Source of the DNA: Azospirillum brasilense
GTDB taxonomy: Bacteria; Pseudomonadota; Alphaproteobacteria; Azospirillales; Azospirillaceae
Assembly: GCF_007827815.1 (NCBI RefSeq)
Contig: NZ_VITH01000004.1
Coordinates: forward strand, 62,001-126,000
Reading direction: 5' to 3'
Length of the DNA: 64,000 nucleotides
Each line of letters begins with the position of its first letter. The first letter of the stretch is position 1. This document shows, piece after piece, positions 43,829-52,687 of this stretch. Made by a program: the position numbers and the translations under genes. The notes under the pieces are model-generated. The model was not told where the DNA came from and ran no database searches. It saw only the letters and a list, made by a program, of their open reading frames with translations.

Positions 43829-45019
43829 ATGAAGCGTGCCATGCGCCAGAACGCCGCCCGGAACGGGGCCGCCCAGAGCCCCGCCACCCAGACCACCACG
43901 ACGCAGGCCGTCAGCTACAGCTACGGGAACAACGCCGGCACCCTGGCGGCGGCTCCCGCGGCGCCGGTTCCCACCAGCTTCGCCCCGGTGACCATCAACT
44001 ACGCGGAGACGCGGGCGGATGGCGGGTTCGGCTGGGACGTGAAATACGACCTCGGCTTCGATGGCACGGCCTTCACCGTGCAGACCCGCATCCACCTGAC
44101 CGGCGACGACGCCGGGTCGCTGAAGCAGGTCTGGGAGCAGGGAATCGAGGGGATCTGGGGCGACAAGTACAGCCTGTCGGACGGCACCAACAGCTACGCC
44201 ATCCGCTTCGACGTGCAGTTCGTGGCGGCCGGGAACCAGCATTACGACGTGAACGTCAGCAACAGCTACGGGCGCTGCGACATGCTGAACTGGTGCACCC
44301 AGACCGACTGGGGGCCCGATTACCAGGACGAACTGGCGGCCCACGAATTCGGCCACATGATCGGCGCCTTCGACGAGTATGCGGGCGGCGCCACCTACGG
44401 CAACTTCGCCGCGACCGGCACCATCATGTCGGACCTGACGCCGACGCTGCGCCCCAACTACATGAACTCCATCGATTATTACGCCGAGCAGTTCACCGGC
44501 AAGACCTTCCAGATCGTCGAGATCCCGAAGAACCTGACGCTGACCGGCAACACCTGGGCCGACAGCCTCTATGGCGGGGCGGGCAACGACACGCTGAGCG
44601 GGCTGAGCGGCAACGATCAGCTGTTCGGCGGCGCCGGCAACGACCTGCTGTGGGGCGACGCCGGAAACGACACGCTGCGCGGGCAGGCCGGCAACGACGC
44701 ACTCCATGGCGGCTCGGGCGCCGACCTGCTGATGGGGGACGAGGGGAACGACACGCTGTGGGGCGATGCCGGCAACGACACGCTGTGGGGCGGCTCGGGG
44801 GCGGACCTGTTCGTCTTCACCCGCGGCGGCGGTCAGGACCGCATCGCCGACTTCAGCCGCGCGCAGAACGACCGCATCCAGATCGCCTCCAACATGACCT
44901 ACCGCCTGGGATCGGACGGCAGCGGCAGCGCCCTGCTCGACTTCGGCAGCGGCGACCGGCTGACCCTGGCCGGCATCGCTCCGAACCAGGTCACCTCGGC
45001 CTTCTTCACCTACGGCTGA
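43829..45019 (+). CDS. Metzincin-type metalloprotease with RTX repeats
   Basis: A 396-residue protein. Residues about 60-230 hold a predicted zinc protease domain: H172-E-F-G-H176-M-I-G-A-F-D182, i.e. HExxHxxGxxD, with a probable Met-turn IMSD near residue 197. The C-terminal part (about 247-325) has six or more glycine-rich calcium-binding nonapeptides such as GGAGNDTLSG and GDAGNDTLWG, then a short C-terminal secretion-like tail. There is no Sec signal; RTX proteins are secreted by type I systems, but no such genes are near. A GGGGA site precedes the ATG. It converges with rsmD, and the two genes share 10 bases. Confidence 0.82.
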   Translation: MKRAMRQNAARNGAAQSPATQTTTTQAVSYSYGNNAGTLAAAPAAPVPTSFAPVTINYAETRADGGFGWDVKYDLGFDGTAFTVQTRIHLTGDDAGSLKQVWEQGIEGIWGDKYSLSDGTNSYAIRFDVQFVAAGNQHYDVNVSNSYGRCDMLNWCTQTDWGPDYQDELAAHEFGHMIGAFDEYAGGATYGNFAATGTIMSDLTPTLRPNYMNSIDYYAEQFTGKTFQIVEIPKNLTLTGNTWADSLYGGAGNDTLSGLSGNDQLFGGAGNDLLWGDAGNDTLRGQAGNDALHGGSGADLLMGDEGNDTLWGDAGNDTLWGGSGADLFVFTRGGGQDRIADFSRAQNDRIQIASNMTYRLGSDGSGSALLDFGSGDRLTLAGIAPNQVTSAFFTYG

Positions 45020-45588
45020 GGCAGCCCGTACCGCAGGAACTGGACGCGGGTGTCGCCGTAGCGGCGCTCGTCCAGCTCCGCGAAGCCGGGCGGCAGGGGC
45101 AGCGGGTCGCGCCCGGCGACCTCGACCACCAGGACGGCGCCAGGGGCCAGCCAGCCGGCTTTCGCCAGCCCGGCCAGCGCCCTCGGCGCCAGATCCTGGC
45201 CGTAGGGCGGGTCGAGGAAGCCCAGCGTGCAGGGGCGGCCCGTCGGAGGCGGCGGGCGGGTGGCGTCGGCGCGCAGGACCGCGGCGTTCGCCCCCTCCCC
45301 CAGCGCCGCGACGTTGGCCCGAACGGCGTCGAGCGCGGCGCGGCCCAGGTCGAGGAAGCTGGCGTGGGCGGCCCCGCGGGACAGCGACTCCAGCCCCAGG
45401 GCGCCGGTTCCGCAGAAGGCGTCCACGACGACGGCGCCCTCCAGCAGGTCGGCGCCGTCCGGCCCCCAGTCAGCGTGGGATAGGATGTTGAACAGGGATT
45501 CGCGGGTGCGGTCGGTGGTCGGCCGCGTGTCGCTCCCCCCCGGGGCGGCCAGCCGCCGCCCGCGGTGCTTACCGCCGACGATCCGCAC
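45010..45588 (-). CDS. rsmD: 16S rRNA (guanine-N2) methyltransferase RsmD
   Basis: A 192-residue SAM-dependent methyltransferase that modifies G966 of 16S rRNA. The SAM loop VVVDAFCGTGALGLESLSRGA and the catalytic FLDPPYGQDL motif are present. The N-terminus VRIVGGKHRGRRL is the family start. The GTG at 45588 is chosen because GGAG lies 7 bases upstream. The start lies inside the end of the upstream pseudouridine-synthase gene (20-base overlap), and the end overlaps the convergent RTX gene by 10 bases. Confidence 0.93.
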   Translation of the reverse strand: MRIVGGKHRGRRLAAPGGSDTRPTTDRTRESLFNILSHADWGPDGADLLEGAVVVDAFCGTGALGLESLSRGAAHASFLDLGRAALDAVRANVAALGEGANAAVLRADATRPPPPTGRPCTLGFLDPPYGQDLAPRALAGLAKAGWLAPGAVLVVEVAGRDPLPLPPGFAELDERRYGDTRVQFLRYGLPQP

Positions 45589-46789
45589 GGGTCCGCTCCG
45601 GCCCGCGGCCACCCTCGGAGGCGCCTCCGCCGCCACGCGGCTTCGGCCCCGGCTTCCCACCGCCGCCGGGCTTGCCGCCCTTCAGCGTCAGCGTGCCGGG
45701 CTTGCCCGCCGGCTTGCCGTCCGGTTTGGTGGAAGCGGGCCTAGCGGAAGCGGGCTTCCCGGAAGCGTAGCCGCCCGAGGCCGGCTTGGCCGGGCCGCGC
45801 CGCTCGGACGCGGCCTTCGGCTCCGCCTTGGCCCAGCCGGCCTTGGCGTCGCGCGGCTTGGACGCCTTCGCCGGAGCGGCGGAACGGCCCTTGGCGCCTT
45901 CGGTGCCAGTGCTCTCGCTCTTGGCGGCGGCCTTGGCGGAAGAGGTCTTGGCGGCAGAGGTCTTGCCCTTGGCCTTGCCATCCTCCGCCGGATCGGCGCC
46001 GGTGAAGAATCGGGACACCTGCTCGCGCACCACGCGCTTCGGCACCTCCTCGACGGCGCTCTCCTCCAGCTTGCCGAGCTGGAAGGGGCCATAGGCGACG
46101 CGGATCAGCCGGTTCACCTGGAGGTCCAACGCCTCCATCACCTTGCGGATCTCGCGGTTCTTGCCTTCCTTCAGGCTGACGGTCAGCCAGGCGTTGCGGC
46201 CCTGGATGCGGTCGAGAACGGCTTCGATGGGACCGTACTTCACCCCCTCGATGGTCGGTCCCTTCGCCAGCTCGGCCAGCTTCACCTCGTTCACCTCGCC
46301 GAAGACGCGCACGCGGTAGCGGCGGGTCCAGCCGGTGGCCGGCAGTTCCAGGAAGCGGGCCAGCTCGCCGTCGTTGGTCAGCAGCAGCAGCCCTTCGGTC
46401 GTCAGGTCGAGCCGACCGACCGAGATGACGCGCGGCATGTCCGGCGGCAGCCGTTCGAAGACGGTGGTGCGCCCCTTCTCGTCGCGGGCGGTGGTGACCA
46501 GCCCGGACGGCTTGTAATAGCGCCACAGCCGCGCCGGTTCCGGCTCGGGGATGACCTTGCCGTCCACCTGCACGACATCGCCGGACCGCACGACGCAGGC
46601 CGGGCTGTCCAGGGTCGTGCCGTTGACGGCCACGCGGCCGTCGGTGATCCAGCGCTCGGCGTCGCGGCGCGAGCACAAGCCCGCGCGCGCCAGCCGCTTG
46701 GCGATGCGCTCGCCGGCATCGGGCTCGCCCGCGTCCGCATCGGCGGCGCCGGGCATGGCTTTGGAATGTTCGTAATCGGGGGTGTCCAT
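45569..46789 (-). CDS. rluB: RluB/RsuA-family pseudouridine synthase with long basic tail
   Basis: A 406-residue pseudouridine synthase. An S4 RNA-binding domain (ERIAKRLARAGLCSRRDAERWI) at about 25-85 is followed by the catalytic domain with VGRLDLTTEGLLLLTNDGEL (Asp nucleophile) and KNREIRKVMEALDLQVNRLIR. From about residue 265 a 140-residue low-complexity tail rich in Lys, Ala, Pro and Gly follows, which probably binds RNA. The start at 46789 was chosen by conservation; an ATG at 46756 is possible. It overlaps rsmD by 20 bases, as in many alphaproteobacteria. 23S rRNA is the expected target. Confidence 0.9.
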   Translation of the reverse strand: MDTPDYEHSKAMPGAADADAGEPDAGERIAKRLARAGLCSRRDAERWITDGRVAVNGTTLDSPACVVRSGDVVQVDGKVIPEPEPARLWRYYKPSGLVTTARDEKGRTTVFERLPPDMPRVISVGRLDLTTEGLLLLTNDGELARFLELPATGWTRRYRVRVFGEVNEVKLAELAKGPTIEGVKYGPIEAVLDRIQGRNAWLTVSLKEGKNREIRKVMEALDLQVNRLIRVAYGPFQLGKLEESAVEEVPKRVVREQVSRFFTGADPAEDGKAKGKTSAAKTSSAKAAAKSESTGTEGAKGRSAAPAKASKPRDAKAGWAKAEPKAASERRGPAKPASGGYASGKPASARPASTKPDGKPAGKPGTLTLKGGKPGGGGKPGPKPRGGGGASEGGRGPERTRADRRR

Positions 46790-46849
46790 GGGCACGGACC
46801 ATAGGGCTTGCAAGCCCCGCCCGCAACCCACGGCACGGGGTCCCCGCCG

Positions 46850-47059
46850 TTATTCTTCGAGGCGGAAGCCGACCTTCATCACCACCTGGAAGTGGGCGAC
46901 CTTTCCACCGCTGACGTGGCCGCGGATCTCGCCCACCTCGAACCAGTCCACGTTCTTCAGCGTCTTGGACGCCCGCTCGATGCCGTTGCGGATGGCGTCG
47001 TCGATGGTGGTCTCGGCGGTGCCGACGATTTCCACCTTCTTGTAGACATGGTTGCTCAT
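46850..47059 (-). CDS. Dodecin, flavin-binding protein
   Basis: A 69-residue dodecin, MSNHVYKKVEIVGTAETTID followed by DAIRNGIERASKTLKNVDWFEV and a C-terminal HFQVVMKVGF strand. Dodecins assemble as hollow dodecamers that store flavins and shield the cell from their photochemistry. The central Trp (DWFE) that stacks the isoalloxazine ring is present. The ATG at 47059 follows GGGAGG. It lies 60 bases from the rluB start on the same strand and 92 bases from divergent tadA. Confidence 0.95.
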   Translation of the reverse strand: MSNHVYKKVEIVGTAETTIDDAIRNGIERASKTLKNVDWFEVGEIRGHVSGGKVAHFQVVMKVGFRLEE

Positions 47060-47151
47060 GATCGTCCTCCCTGTTTCGTCCGATGCTTAACAACGCCGGA
47101 GGGCGTTCCGCGGCTTGACGAAAACAGGGACCGCCGGGCAGGGTGCCCCGC

Positions 47152-47613
47152 ATGAGCCGCCCCCCCTCCCCCATGGACATCGCCTTCGAGGAGGCCGAAG
47201 CCGCCGCATCCCGCGGGGAGGTGCCGGTGGGTGCCGTGCTGGTCGATCCGGCGACCGGCGCCGTGCTGGCCCGCGCCGGCAACCGGACGGAAGAGTTGAA
47301 CGACCCCACCGCCCACGCCGAGGTGCTGGCGATCCGCGCCGCCTGCACAGCGCTCGGCGAGCCGCGCCTGCCGGGGCTGGACCTCTATGTGACGCTGGAA
47401 CCCTGCGCGCTGTGCGCCGCGGCGATCAGCTTCGCCCGGCTGCGGCGGGTCTATTTCGGCGCCTACGACCCCAAGGGCGGCGGGGTGGAGCACGGCCCCC
47501 GCTTCTACCACCAGCCCACCTGCCACCACGCCCCGGACGTCTACGGCGGCATCGACGAGACGCGGGCGGCGGAGATGCTGCGGGAGTTCTTCAGGGAGCG
47601 CCGCCCCGGGTGA
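47152..47613 (+). CDS. tadA: tRNA-specific adenosine deaminase TadA
   Basis: A 153-residue zinc deaminase that makes inosine at the wobble position of tRNA-Arg(ACG). Motifs: THAEVLAIR (His ligand and catalytic Glu) and EPCALCAAA (two Cys ligands). The ATG at 47152 is chosen with AGGG 8 bases upstream; a GTG at 47143 is less likely. A strong terminator hairpin overlaps its stop codon. It is divergent from dodecin. Confidence 0.93.
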   Translation: MSRPPSPMDIAFEEAEAAASRGEVPVGAVLVDPATGAVLARAGNRTEELNDPTAHAEVLAIRAACTALGEPRLPGLDLYVTLEPCALCAAAISFARLRRVYFGAYDPKGGGVEHGPRFYHQPTCHHAPDVYGGIDETRAAEMLREFFRERRPG

Positions 47614-47630
47614 GTGCCGGGGCGGCGTTT
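47599..47630 (+). terminator. Terminator hairpin at the end of tadA
   Basis: Perfect arms CGCCGCCCCGG (47599-47609) and CCGGGGCGGCG (47617-47627) are followed by TTT. The hairpin starts inside the last codons of tadA. It also faces the convergent M48 gene, which ends at 47633, and may serve both. Confidence 0.7.
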
Positions 47631-47632
47631 CG

Positions 47633-49210
47633 TCACTGCGGCTGGGACAGGCTGGCCACCGTCGCCTGACTCCACGCGTTTTCGCACTCGCGGACCAGCG
47701 GGCCCCGCACCGCGCGGCAACGCTCGACCACGGACCCGGCCTCCGGCGTGCGGCCGGCCTCGACCAGCAGCCGGATGCGGAGCGGATAGCCCCGCTCAGC
47801 CCCGCCGAAGCGGCGGTCCTTGGCGTCGAGGGCGACCAGAGCCTGGGACGCCCGGCCGGCGGCCCGATGCTCGGCGATCAGCAGATCGAACGCCTCCGGC
47901 GGAGCTGAGGCGCTTTTGACGGCGATCTCGAGATCCTTCACCGCGAGGTCCGGCCGGTTCTGCTTGGTGTGAAGCCGGTAGTAGGTCATCCGCAGATAGG
48001 GATCGGACTCGAAGCCCCCCTTGGCGACCTCCTTCAGGGCGGCCTCCGCCTCGGCGAGACGCTCCTTCGCGATCAGGCTCTCCGCGCGCTGCACCAGGAC
48101 GCTGCGCGACAGCGCCTTCAGCGCCGCCCCCTGGAACACGACCTTCTCGTAACCCACCGTGTTCTTGTCCCGGGTCGCGCCCTCGAACAGCTGCTCCCGG
48201 ACCGCATAGGCGCTCAAATCCACGAAGCGCTGCTCCGCGGAATTGTGGCCCATGCGCAGTTGCTTGCCGATTTCACCAAAAATCTTGGACGGACCGGCCG
48301 ACAATTCCTTGAAGGCGGCGTTGATGCCCGCGCTGTACTGCCCCGACTGCATCAGCGCATTGATCTGGTCTTCGAGTGCTTTGCGCTCCTCCTCGGCCTT
48401 GGCGCTCTGCTTGCGCGCGTCGTCGGCGAAGCGCTCCATCACGACCTGAAAGACGTTGGTGTTGTACCCGGCCTTCTCCAGAAGATCAAAGCCGAGAAGG
48501 TCGGCCTCGTCCTCCTGCTGGCGAGCCCACGACGGTTGCGCCACGGTGTCCTGGAACGTCCGGTAGGTCGTGTAGATCAGCGCCGCGTTCCTGGCCATGT
48601 CCGGGTTGGAGCGGGGAGCCGCGGAGAGCAGCGTCCCCATCCCGGTGTCCTCGACCGTCTTCTGCGCCGCATGCTGGCGGTCGGCGTCCATGTGGTTGAG
48701 CAGAAGGTGCGACACTTCGTGAGCCAGGATGAAGGCCAGTTCATCCTCGTTCTCGGAGTTCACGAACACCCCCTGCGAAACCAGGATGGTGCCAGCCGGA
48801 ACAGCCTCCGCCACATAGGCGGGGTTGTTGGTCACGACGATGGTGACGGACGGCTTGGCGTGGGGCCATGCCTTCAGAAGACGCGCCAGGATCTGGTTGG
48901 CGTAACGCTGCAACGGTTCCGCCCCCGCCAGCTCGCGCGTGCCCGGCGGCAGCGGGTCACGGCCGTCGAGCGACCGCGCCGACGCACCCGACGGCTTCTG
49001 CAGCGATGCGGCGAGCGCCGTCAGGGAGCTGCCCCCGGCGTCCGGGACACGCCGCTGCTCCGCGACCTCGACGAAGCGCGCGGGGACGGACTCGTAGGTT
49101 CGCTTGCCGCTGAGTTCCGTGGTCAGCGTGTCGAGCGACTTGCATCCGCCGGCGAGCAGGGTCAGGCCGAGCAGGGCGGGAACGAGCGGGCGACGCAAGG
49201 CGGCGTTCAT
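47633..49210 (-). CDS. M48-family metallopeptidase with TPR-like C-terminus, lipoprotein-like
   Basis: A 525-residue exported protein. The N-terminus has a lipoprotein-like signal (LLGLTLLAGGCKSL, lipobox Cys near residue 25). The zinc peptidase domain spans about 70-330 with H164-E-V-S-H168-LLLNHMDADR and a later EDEADLLGFDLLEKAGY, the BepA/M48 pattern. The C-terminal 200 residues (EAEAALKEVAKGGFESDPYLR and following) look TPR-like, as in periplasmic BepA. The ATG at 49210 overlaps the upstream stop codon as ATGA, which fixes the start. It is last in an operon with a small exported protein and a CHASE2 protein. It probably degrades misfolded or regulated envelope proteins. Confidence 0.83.
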   Translation of the reverse strand: MNAALRRPLVPALLGLTLLAGGCKSLDTLTTELSGKRTYESVPARFVEVAEQRRVPDAGGSSLTALAASLQKPSGASARSLDGRDPLPPGTRELAGAEPLQRYANQILARLLKAWPHAKPSVTIVVTNNPAYVAEAVPAGTILVSQGVFVNSENEDELAFILAHEVSHLLLNHMDADRQHAAQKTVEDTGMGTLLSAAPRSNPDMARNAALIYTTYRTFQDTVAQPSWARQQEDEADLLGFDLLEKAGYNTNVFQVVMERFADDARKQSAKAEEERKALEDQINALMQSGQYSAGINAAFKELSAGPSKIFGEIGKQLRMGHNSAEQRFVDLSAYAVREQLFEGATRDKNTVGYEKVVFQGAALKALSRSVLVQRAESLIAKERLAEAEAALKEVAKGGFESDPYLRMTYYRLHTKQNRPDLAVKDLEIAVKSASAPPEAFDLLIAEHRAAGRASQALVALDAKDRRFGGAERGYPLRIRLLVEAGRTPEAGSVVERCRAVRGPLVRECENAWSQATVASLSQPQ

Positions 49211-49572
49211 TTGCATTCGGAGGCGCCCCGCGACGAGAAGGTCGTTCCGCTGACCCGTTGAGCCGTCTGGCATTCGGTGAGCACCTGGGCCTTGGCCGAA
49301 ACCTGCACCTGGAACGGGCTGAGCCACACCTCCTGACCGCCCGCGTTCACCTTCACAGAGCGGGTGTTGCGGTTGTAGTCGGCGGCATCGAAGGGAACCG
49401 ACGGGAACGCCTCCTTGGGCAATTCTCCCTTCTTGCCGCCCTTCTCATCGAACACGGCGATCATGCCCCCGGAACCGAACATGATCTTTTCGATCTTGAT
49501 CTTTTCCTGAGCCATCGCGGACACCGCGAACGAGCACAGGGCGGCCAAGACCACAGCGGACATTCTGATCAC
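49207..49572 (-). CDS. Small exported protein in CHASE2-M48 operon
   Basis: A 121-residue protein with a signal peptide (SAVVLAALCSFAVSAMA, cleaved before QEKIKIE). The mature part is mostly beta with IMFGSGGMIAVFDEKGGKKG and ends in a pair of Cys (CQTAQR and SECK). The GTG at 49572 is chosen: GGAGG lies 6 bases upstream and the codon overlaps the CHASE2 stop as GTGA. It ends overlapping the M48 start by 4 bases. No family is recognised. Its place suggests a ligand-binding or substrate adaptor for the two neighbours. Confidence 0.7.
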   Translation of the reverse strand: MIRMSAVVLAALCSFAVSAMAQEKIKIEKIMFGSGGMIAVFDEKGGKKGELPKEAFPSVPFDAADYNRNTRSVKVNAGGQEVWLSPFQVQVSAKAQVLTECQTAQRVSGTTFSSRGASECK

Positions 49573-51074
49573 GCGTTTCCTCCATTGCTCTGTGACTTTT
49601 CCTGTGCTTCCAGCACGCGAAGCTCTTCGAACCGTTTGGCGAGCACGATGCGGGCCGGGCCGGCGACCGCCGCGCCGGCAACGGCGACGCCGATCCAGTT
49701 CACCGGTTCCAAGCCGGTGAGCCATACCAACCAAGTCGAGAAAGCGAGGCCGACAAGCGACCCAGCCGCCATGAGCAGCAGGGTCCATGCCACCGCCGAC
49801 AGCAACGTCCGCGGGGCGAGCCAGATGCCGATCCTACGGGCGGCAAGTGCGACGAGCGCCATGGCGGCAAGTTCCACCAGCACCGACAGGTCGAGATCGC
49901 CAAGCCCGAGCTTGCTCCACTCCTTCATGAAGCCGGCGCCGCGGACGATCAGGTTGTCGATCGCCATGGCGTGCAGGAACATGCCGGGCACGATGCCGAA
50001 CACAGGCGACGGGCCGACATCCTGGACGCCGGAGAACATCGCCCCCACCACCACGATCCGGCCGGCCAGCAAATCCGCCAGGGCTTTGCCGTCGACACCC
50101 GTCGCCGATTCCGGTGCCGTCAGCCATTCCGCCCGGATGACCGGGTGATAGCGGCAATCCGCCGGGGCGTTGGACAGGACGCCGCTCTCGAACGGCATCA
50201 ACGTCCGAAGGAAATTGCCGGCCTTGTCCAGAAGGGAACCGTCGGGGCACTCCGCCGCAAGGCGCCGGTGGTCAGGATGCACGGCCTCCGCCCCGGCCGG
50301 CCAGACACGCCCCCATTCGATGGTCAGGGTCATGTTCCGAAAGGCGTCCGGATTGACCAGCGGATCGTTCCGGCTGCCCTGGCACGCCTCACTCCGCCCG
50401 CAATACTCGTTGTAGACCGCCAGAGCCGCTGAAAGCCGCGGCGAACCGCAATAGCTGTCCGGAAACAGATCGACATGGGACGCCCCGTCGCGGATCAGGG
50501 GGTGAGGCTCTCCTTTCACCGCAAGGCGCAGGTCCTCCACGTTCTGCCGGCCGGCGGTCGCACACCCCGAGTCATCCTGCTGGCTGCTGCGCGCGACCGT
50601 CATGAAAACCGGAAAATCCGCGATCGCGCTGACAAGGCGATCCAGACCACCCGGCTCTCCAGGCCTGTTCCTGTCGATGATCATCAAATCCAGGAGGATG
50701 CTTTCAGCCCCAGCGTCCTTTAGTTTTTGAATAAGACGTGCGTAGAAATCGAACGACGGCGGATAGGATTCACCATTCACAGCAAGTGACGTGTCGTCGA
50801 TCTGAACGACGACAATTTTCTTTTGCCCCTTATCGGGATAGACGCTGGTGGCGATCCGGCGATAGGCATCCAGAGAGGTTCGACCGCTGGAGCCGCTGAT
50901 GTCCAAAGGGTTGAAGACCGCCGCCGAAACAATCAGTGCCGGAACGAATGAGAGTTTGAGCAGCCGGTCGCCCAGCCGCCGCCATCCGGTACACTGCAGG
51001 AACAGACAAGCGATGAAGCCTTGCCAAGCGCGGCGGGCGGTTTCGAAAGTTCCCTTTGCGCCACGAAGCGGCAT
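49569..51074 (-). CDS. CHASE2-domain membrane protein
   Basis: A 501-residue membrane protein. One N-terminal helix (LSFVPALIVSAAVFNPLDI, about 40-57) is followed by a long periplasmic CHASE2 domain (KKIVVVQIDDTSLAVNG through GRIVVVGAMFSGVQD and FLHAMAIDNLI, about 85-375). Three closely spaced C-terminal helices (about 395-475, for example LSVLVELAAMALVALAA) and a short charged cytoplasmic tail complete it. CHASE2 normally feeds a kinase, adenylate cyclase or GGDEF output, but none is attached here. It is the first gene of an operon with 4-base overlaps. It is probably a sensor whose output is protein-protein contact. Confidence 0.83.
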   Translation of the reverse strand: MPLRGAKGTFETARRAWQGFIACLFLQCTGWRRLGDRLLKLSFVPALIVSAAVFNPLDISGSSGRTSLDAYRRIATSVYPDKGQKKIVVVQIDDTSLAVNGESYPPSFDFYARLIQKLKDAGAESILLDLMIIDRNRPGEPGGLDRLVSAIADFPVFMTVARSSQQDDSGCATAGRQNVEDLRLAVKGEPHPLIRDGASHVDLFPDSYCGSPRLSAALAVYNEYCGRSEACQGSRNDPLVNPDAFRNMTLTIEWGRVWPAGAEAVHPDHRRLAAECPDGSLLDKAGNFLRTLMPFESGVLSNAPADCRYHPVIRAEWLTAPESATGVDGKALADLLAGRIVVVGAMFSGVQDVGPSPVFGIVPGMFLHAMAIDNLIVRGAGFMKEWSKLGLGDLDLSVLVELAAMALVALAARRIGIWLAPRTLLSAVAWTLLLMAAGSLVGLAFSTWLVWLTGLEPVNWIGVAVAGAAVAGPARIVLAKRFEELRVLEAQEKSQSNGGNA

Positions 51075-51280
51075 AACGGCGGCCTCTGGTCCTTTGACAA
51101 CGTGCCAGCCAGTTTCTCTCTAAAAAACAAAGCTGAAACCCGTTGCAATTTTAACGGGACAGCGGCAAAGAACAATGTTAATTTTTAGTTAGTTTTCGCA
51201 AGTCTGCATATCTCCATATGCAGCGACGCCATCATCCACAAGCAGGACGCTCAGCCGCGCCGGGGCCGGAGCGAGCGCGC

Positions 51281-51314
51281 AAACAAAAGCGGAGGAGCGT
51301 CGCCACTCCTCCGC
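51281..51314 (-). terminator. Intrinsic terminator of purD
   Basis: Minus-strand arms GCGGAGGAG and CTCCTCCGC enclose an 8-base loop and are followed by TTTTGTTT. It lies 27 bases past the purD stop codon. Confidence 0.8.
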
Positions 51315-51340
51315 GCTCAGACTCCGTCGGACTTGGCTCC

Positions 51341-52630
51341 TCAGCGCCCCACCGCCCGCCAGCCGATGTCGCGGCGGCAGAAGCCGTCCGGCCAATCCAG
51401 CGCGTCCACGCCCTGATAAGCGCGCTTCTGCGCCTCGGCCACGGTCGGGGCCTTGGCGGTCACGCCCAGCACGCGCCCGCCGGTCGACAGCACCCGGCCA
51501 TCGTCCGACCGCTTCGTGCCGGCGTGGAAGACGGTCACGCCCTCCACCGCGTTGGCCACCTCGAAACCCTTGATCTCCGTGTTCTTCACGTAGTCGCCGG
51601 GATAGCCGTTCGCGGCCATGACGACGCAGAGCGCCGTCTCGTCGTGCCAGCGCAGGTCGATGTTCTTCAACTGGCCATCCGCCGCCGCGATCAGCGCGGC
51701 CAGCGCGTCGGACTTCAGGCGCATCATCAGCGTCTGGCATTCCGGGTCGCCGAAGCGGACGTTGAATTCCAGCGTCTTCGGCACCGGATTGCCGTCGGCG
51801 TCCTTGCCGATCATCAGGCCAGCGAACAGCACGCCCTTGAAGGGGCGCCCCTCCGCCGCCATGCCCTTGACCGTCGGCTCGACGATCTCGCGCATCACGC
51901 GGGCCTGGAGGTCCGGGGTCAGCGCCGGGGCCGGGGAGTAGGCGCCCATGCCGCCGGTGTTCGGGCCGGTGTCGCCGTCGCCCACCGCCTTGTGGTCCTG
52001 GGCCGAGGCCAGCGGCAGGGCCGATTCGCCGTCGCACAGCGCGAAGAAGCTGACCTCCTCGCCGTCCAGGAACTCCTCGACCACCACCTCGGCCCCGGCG
52101 GCGCCGAAGCGGCCCTCGACCAGGGCCTCGTCGATGGCGGCGAAGGCTTCCTCCTCGGTGCGGGCGACCGTCACGCCCTTGCCGGCGGCCAGACCGTCGG
52201 CCTTGACCACGATGGGGGCGCCGTTCTTGCGCACGAAGTCCTTGGCGGCCTCGACGTCCTTGAAGCGGCCATAGGCGGCGGTCGGCACGCCGTACTTTGC
52301 CAAGATGTCCTTCATGAAGCCCTTGGAGCCCTCAAGCTCCGCCGCTGCGGCGCTGGGGCCGAAGGCCTTGATGCCAAGGGCGGTCAGCTTGTCGACGAGG
52401 CCCAGCACCAGCGGCCCTTCCGGCCCGACGACCACGAAGTCGATGGCCTTGTCCTGGACGAAGCGGACCAGGGCGTCCACGTCCTCCGCGCCGATGGCGA
52501 CGCAGTCGGCCACATCCGCGATGCCGGCGTTGCCCGGCGCGCAGTAGAGCGTGTCGCACAGCGGCGAGTTCTGAATGGCCCAGCACAGCGCATGCTCGCG
52601 CCCACCCGACCCGACCACCAGGACTTTCAT
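51341..52630 (-). CDS. purD: Phosphoribosylamine-glycine ligase PurD
   Basis: A 429-residue ATP-grasp ligase, the second step of purine synthesis. N-terminal [19 protein letters not shown], the ATP-grasp core [28 protein letters not shown] and [13 protein letters not shown] are diagnostic. Length equals the Escherichia coli enzyme. It is divergent from xseA with a 57-base spacer and followed by a good terminator. Confidence 0.97.
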   Translation of the reverse strand: MKVLVVGSGGREHALCWAIQNSPLCDTLYCAPGNAGIADVADCVAIGAEDVDALVRFVQDKAIDFVVVGPEGPLVLGLVDKLTALGIKAFGPSAAAAELEGSKGFMKDILAKYGVPTAAYGRFKDVEAAKDFVRKNGAPIVVKADGLAAGKGVTVARTEEEAFAAIDEALVEGRFGAAGAEVVVEEFLDGEEVSFFALCDGESALPLASAQDHKAVGDGDTGPNTGGMGAYSPAPALTPDLQARVMREIVEPTVKGMAAEGRPFKGVLFAGLMIGKDADGNPVPKTLEFNVRFGDPECQTLMMRLKSDALAALIAAADGQLKNIDLRWHDETALCVVMAANGYPGDYVKNTEIKGFEVANAVEGVTVFHAGTKRSDDGRVLSTGGRVLGVTAKAPTVAEAQKRAYQGVDALDWPDGFCRRDIGWRAVGR

Positions 52631-52687
52631 GGCACCTCGTCCTTCCACGCTTGTTGCCGACACCGCGCCTTGTATCATGGTGCCGCC

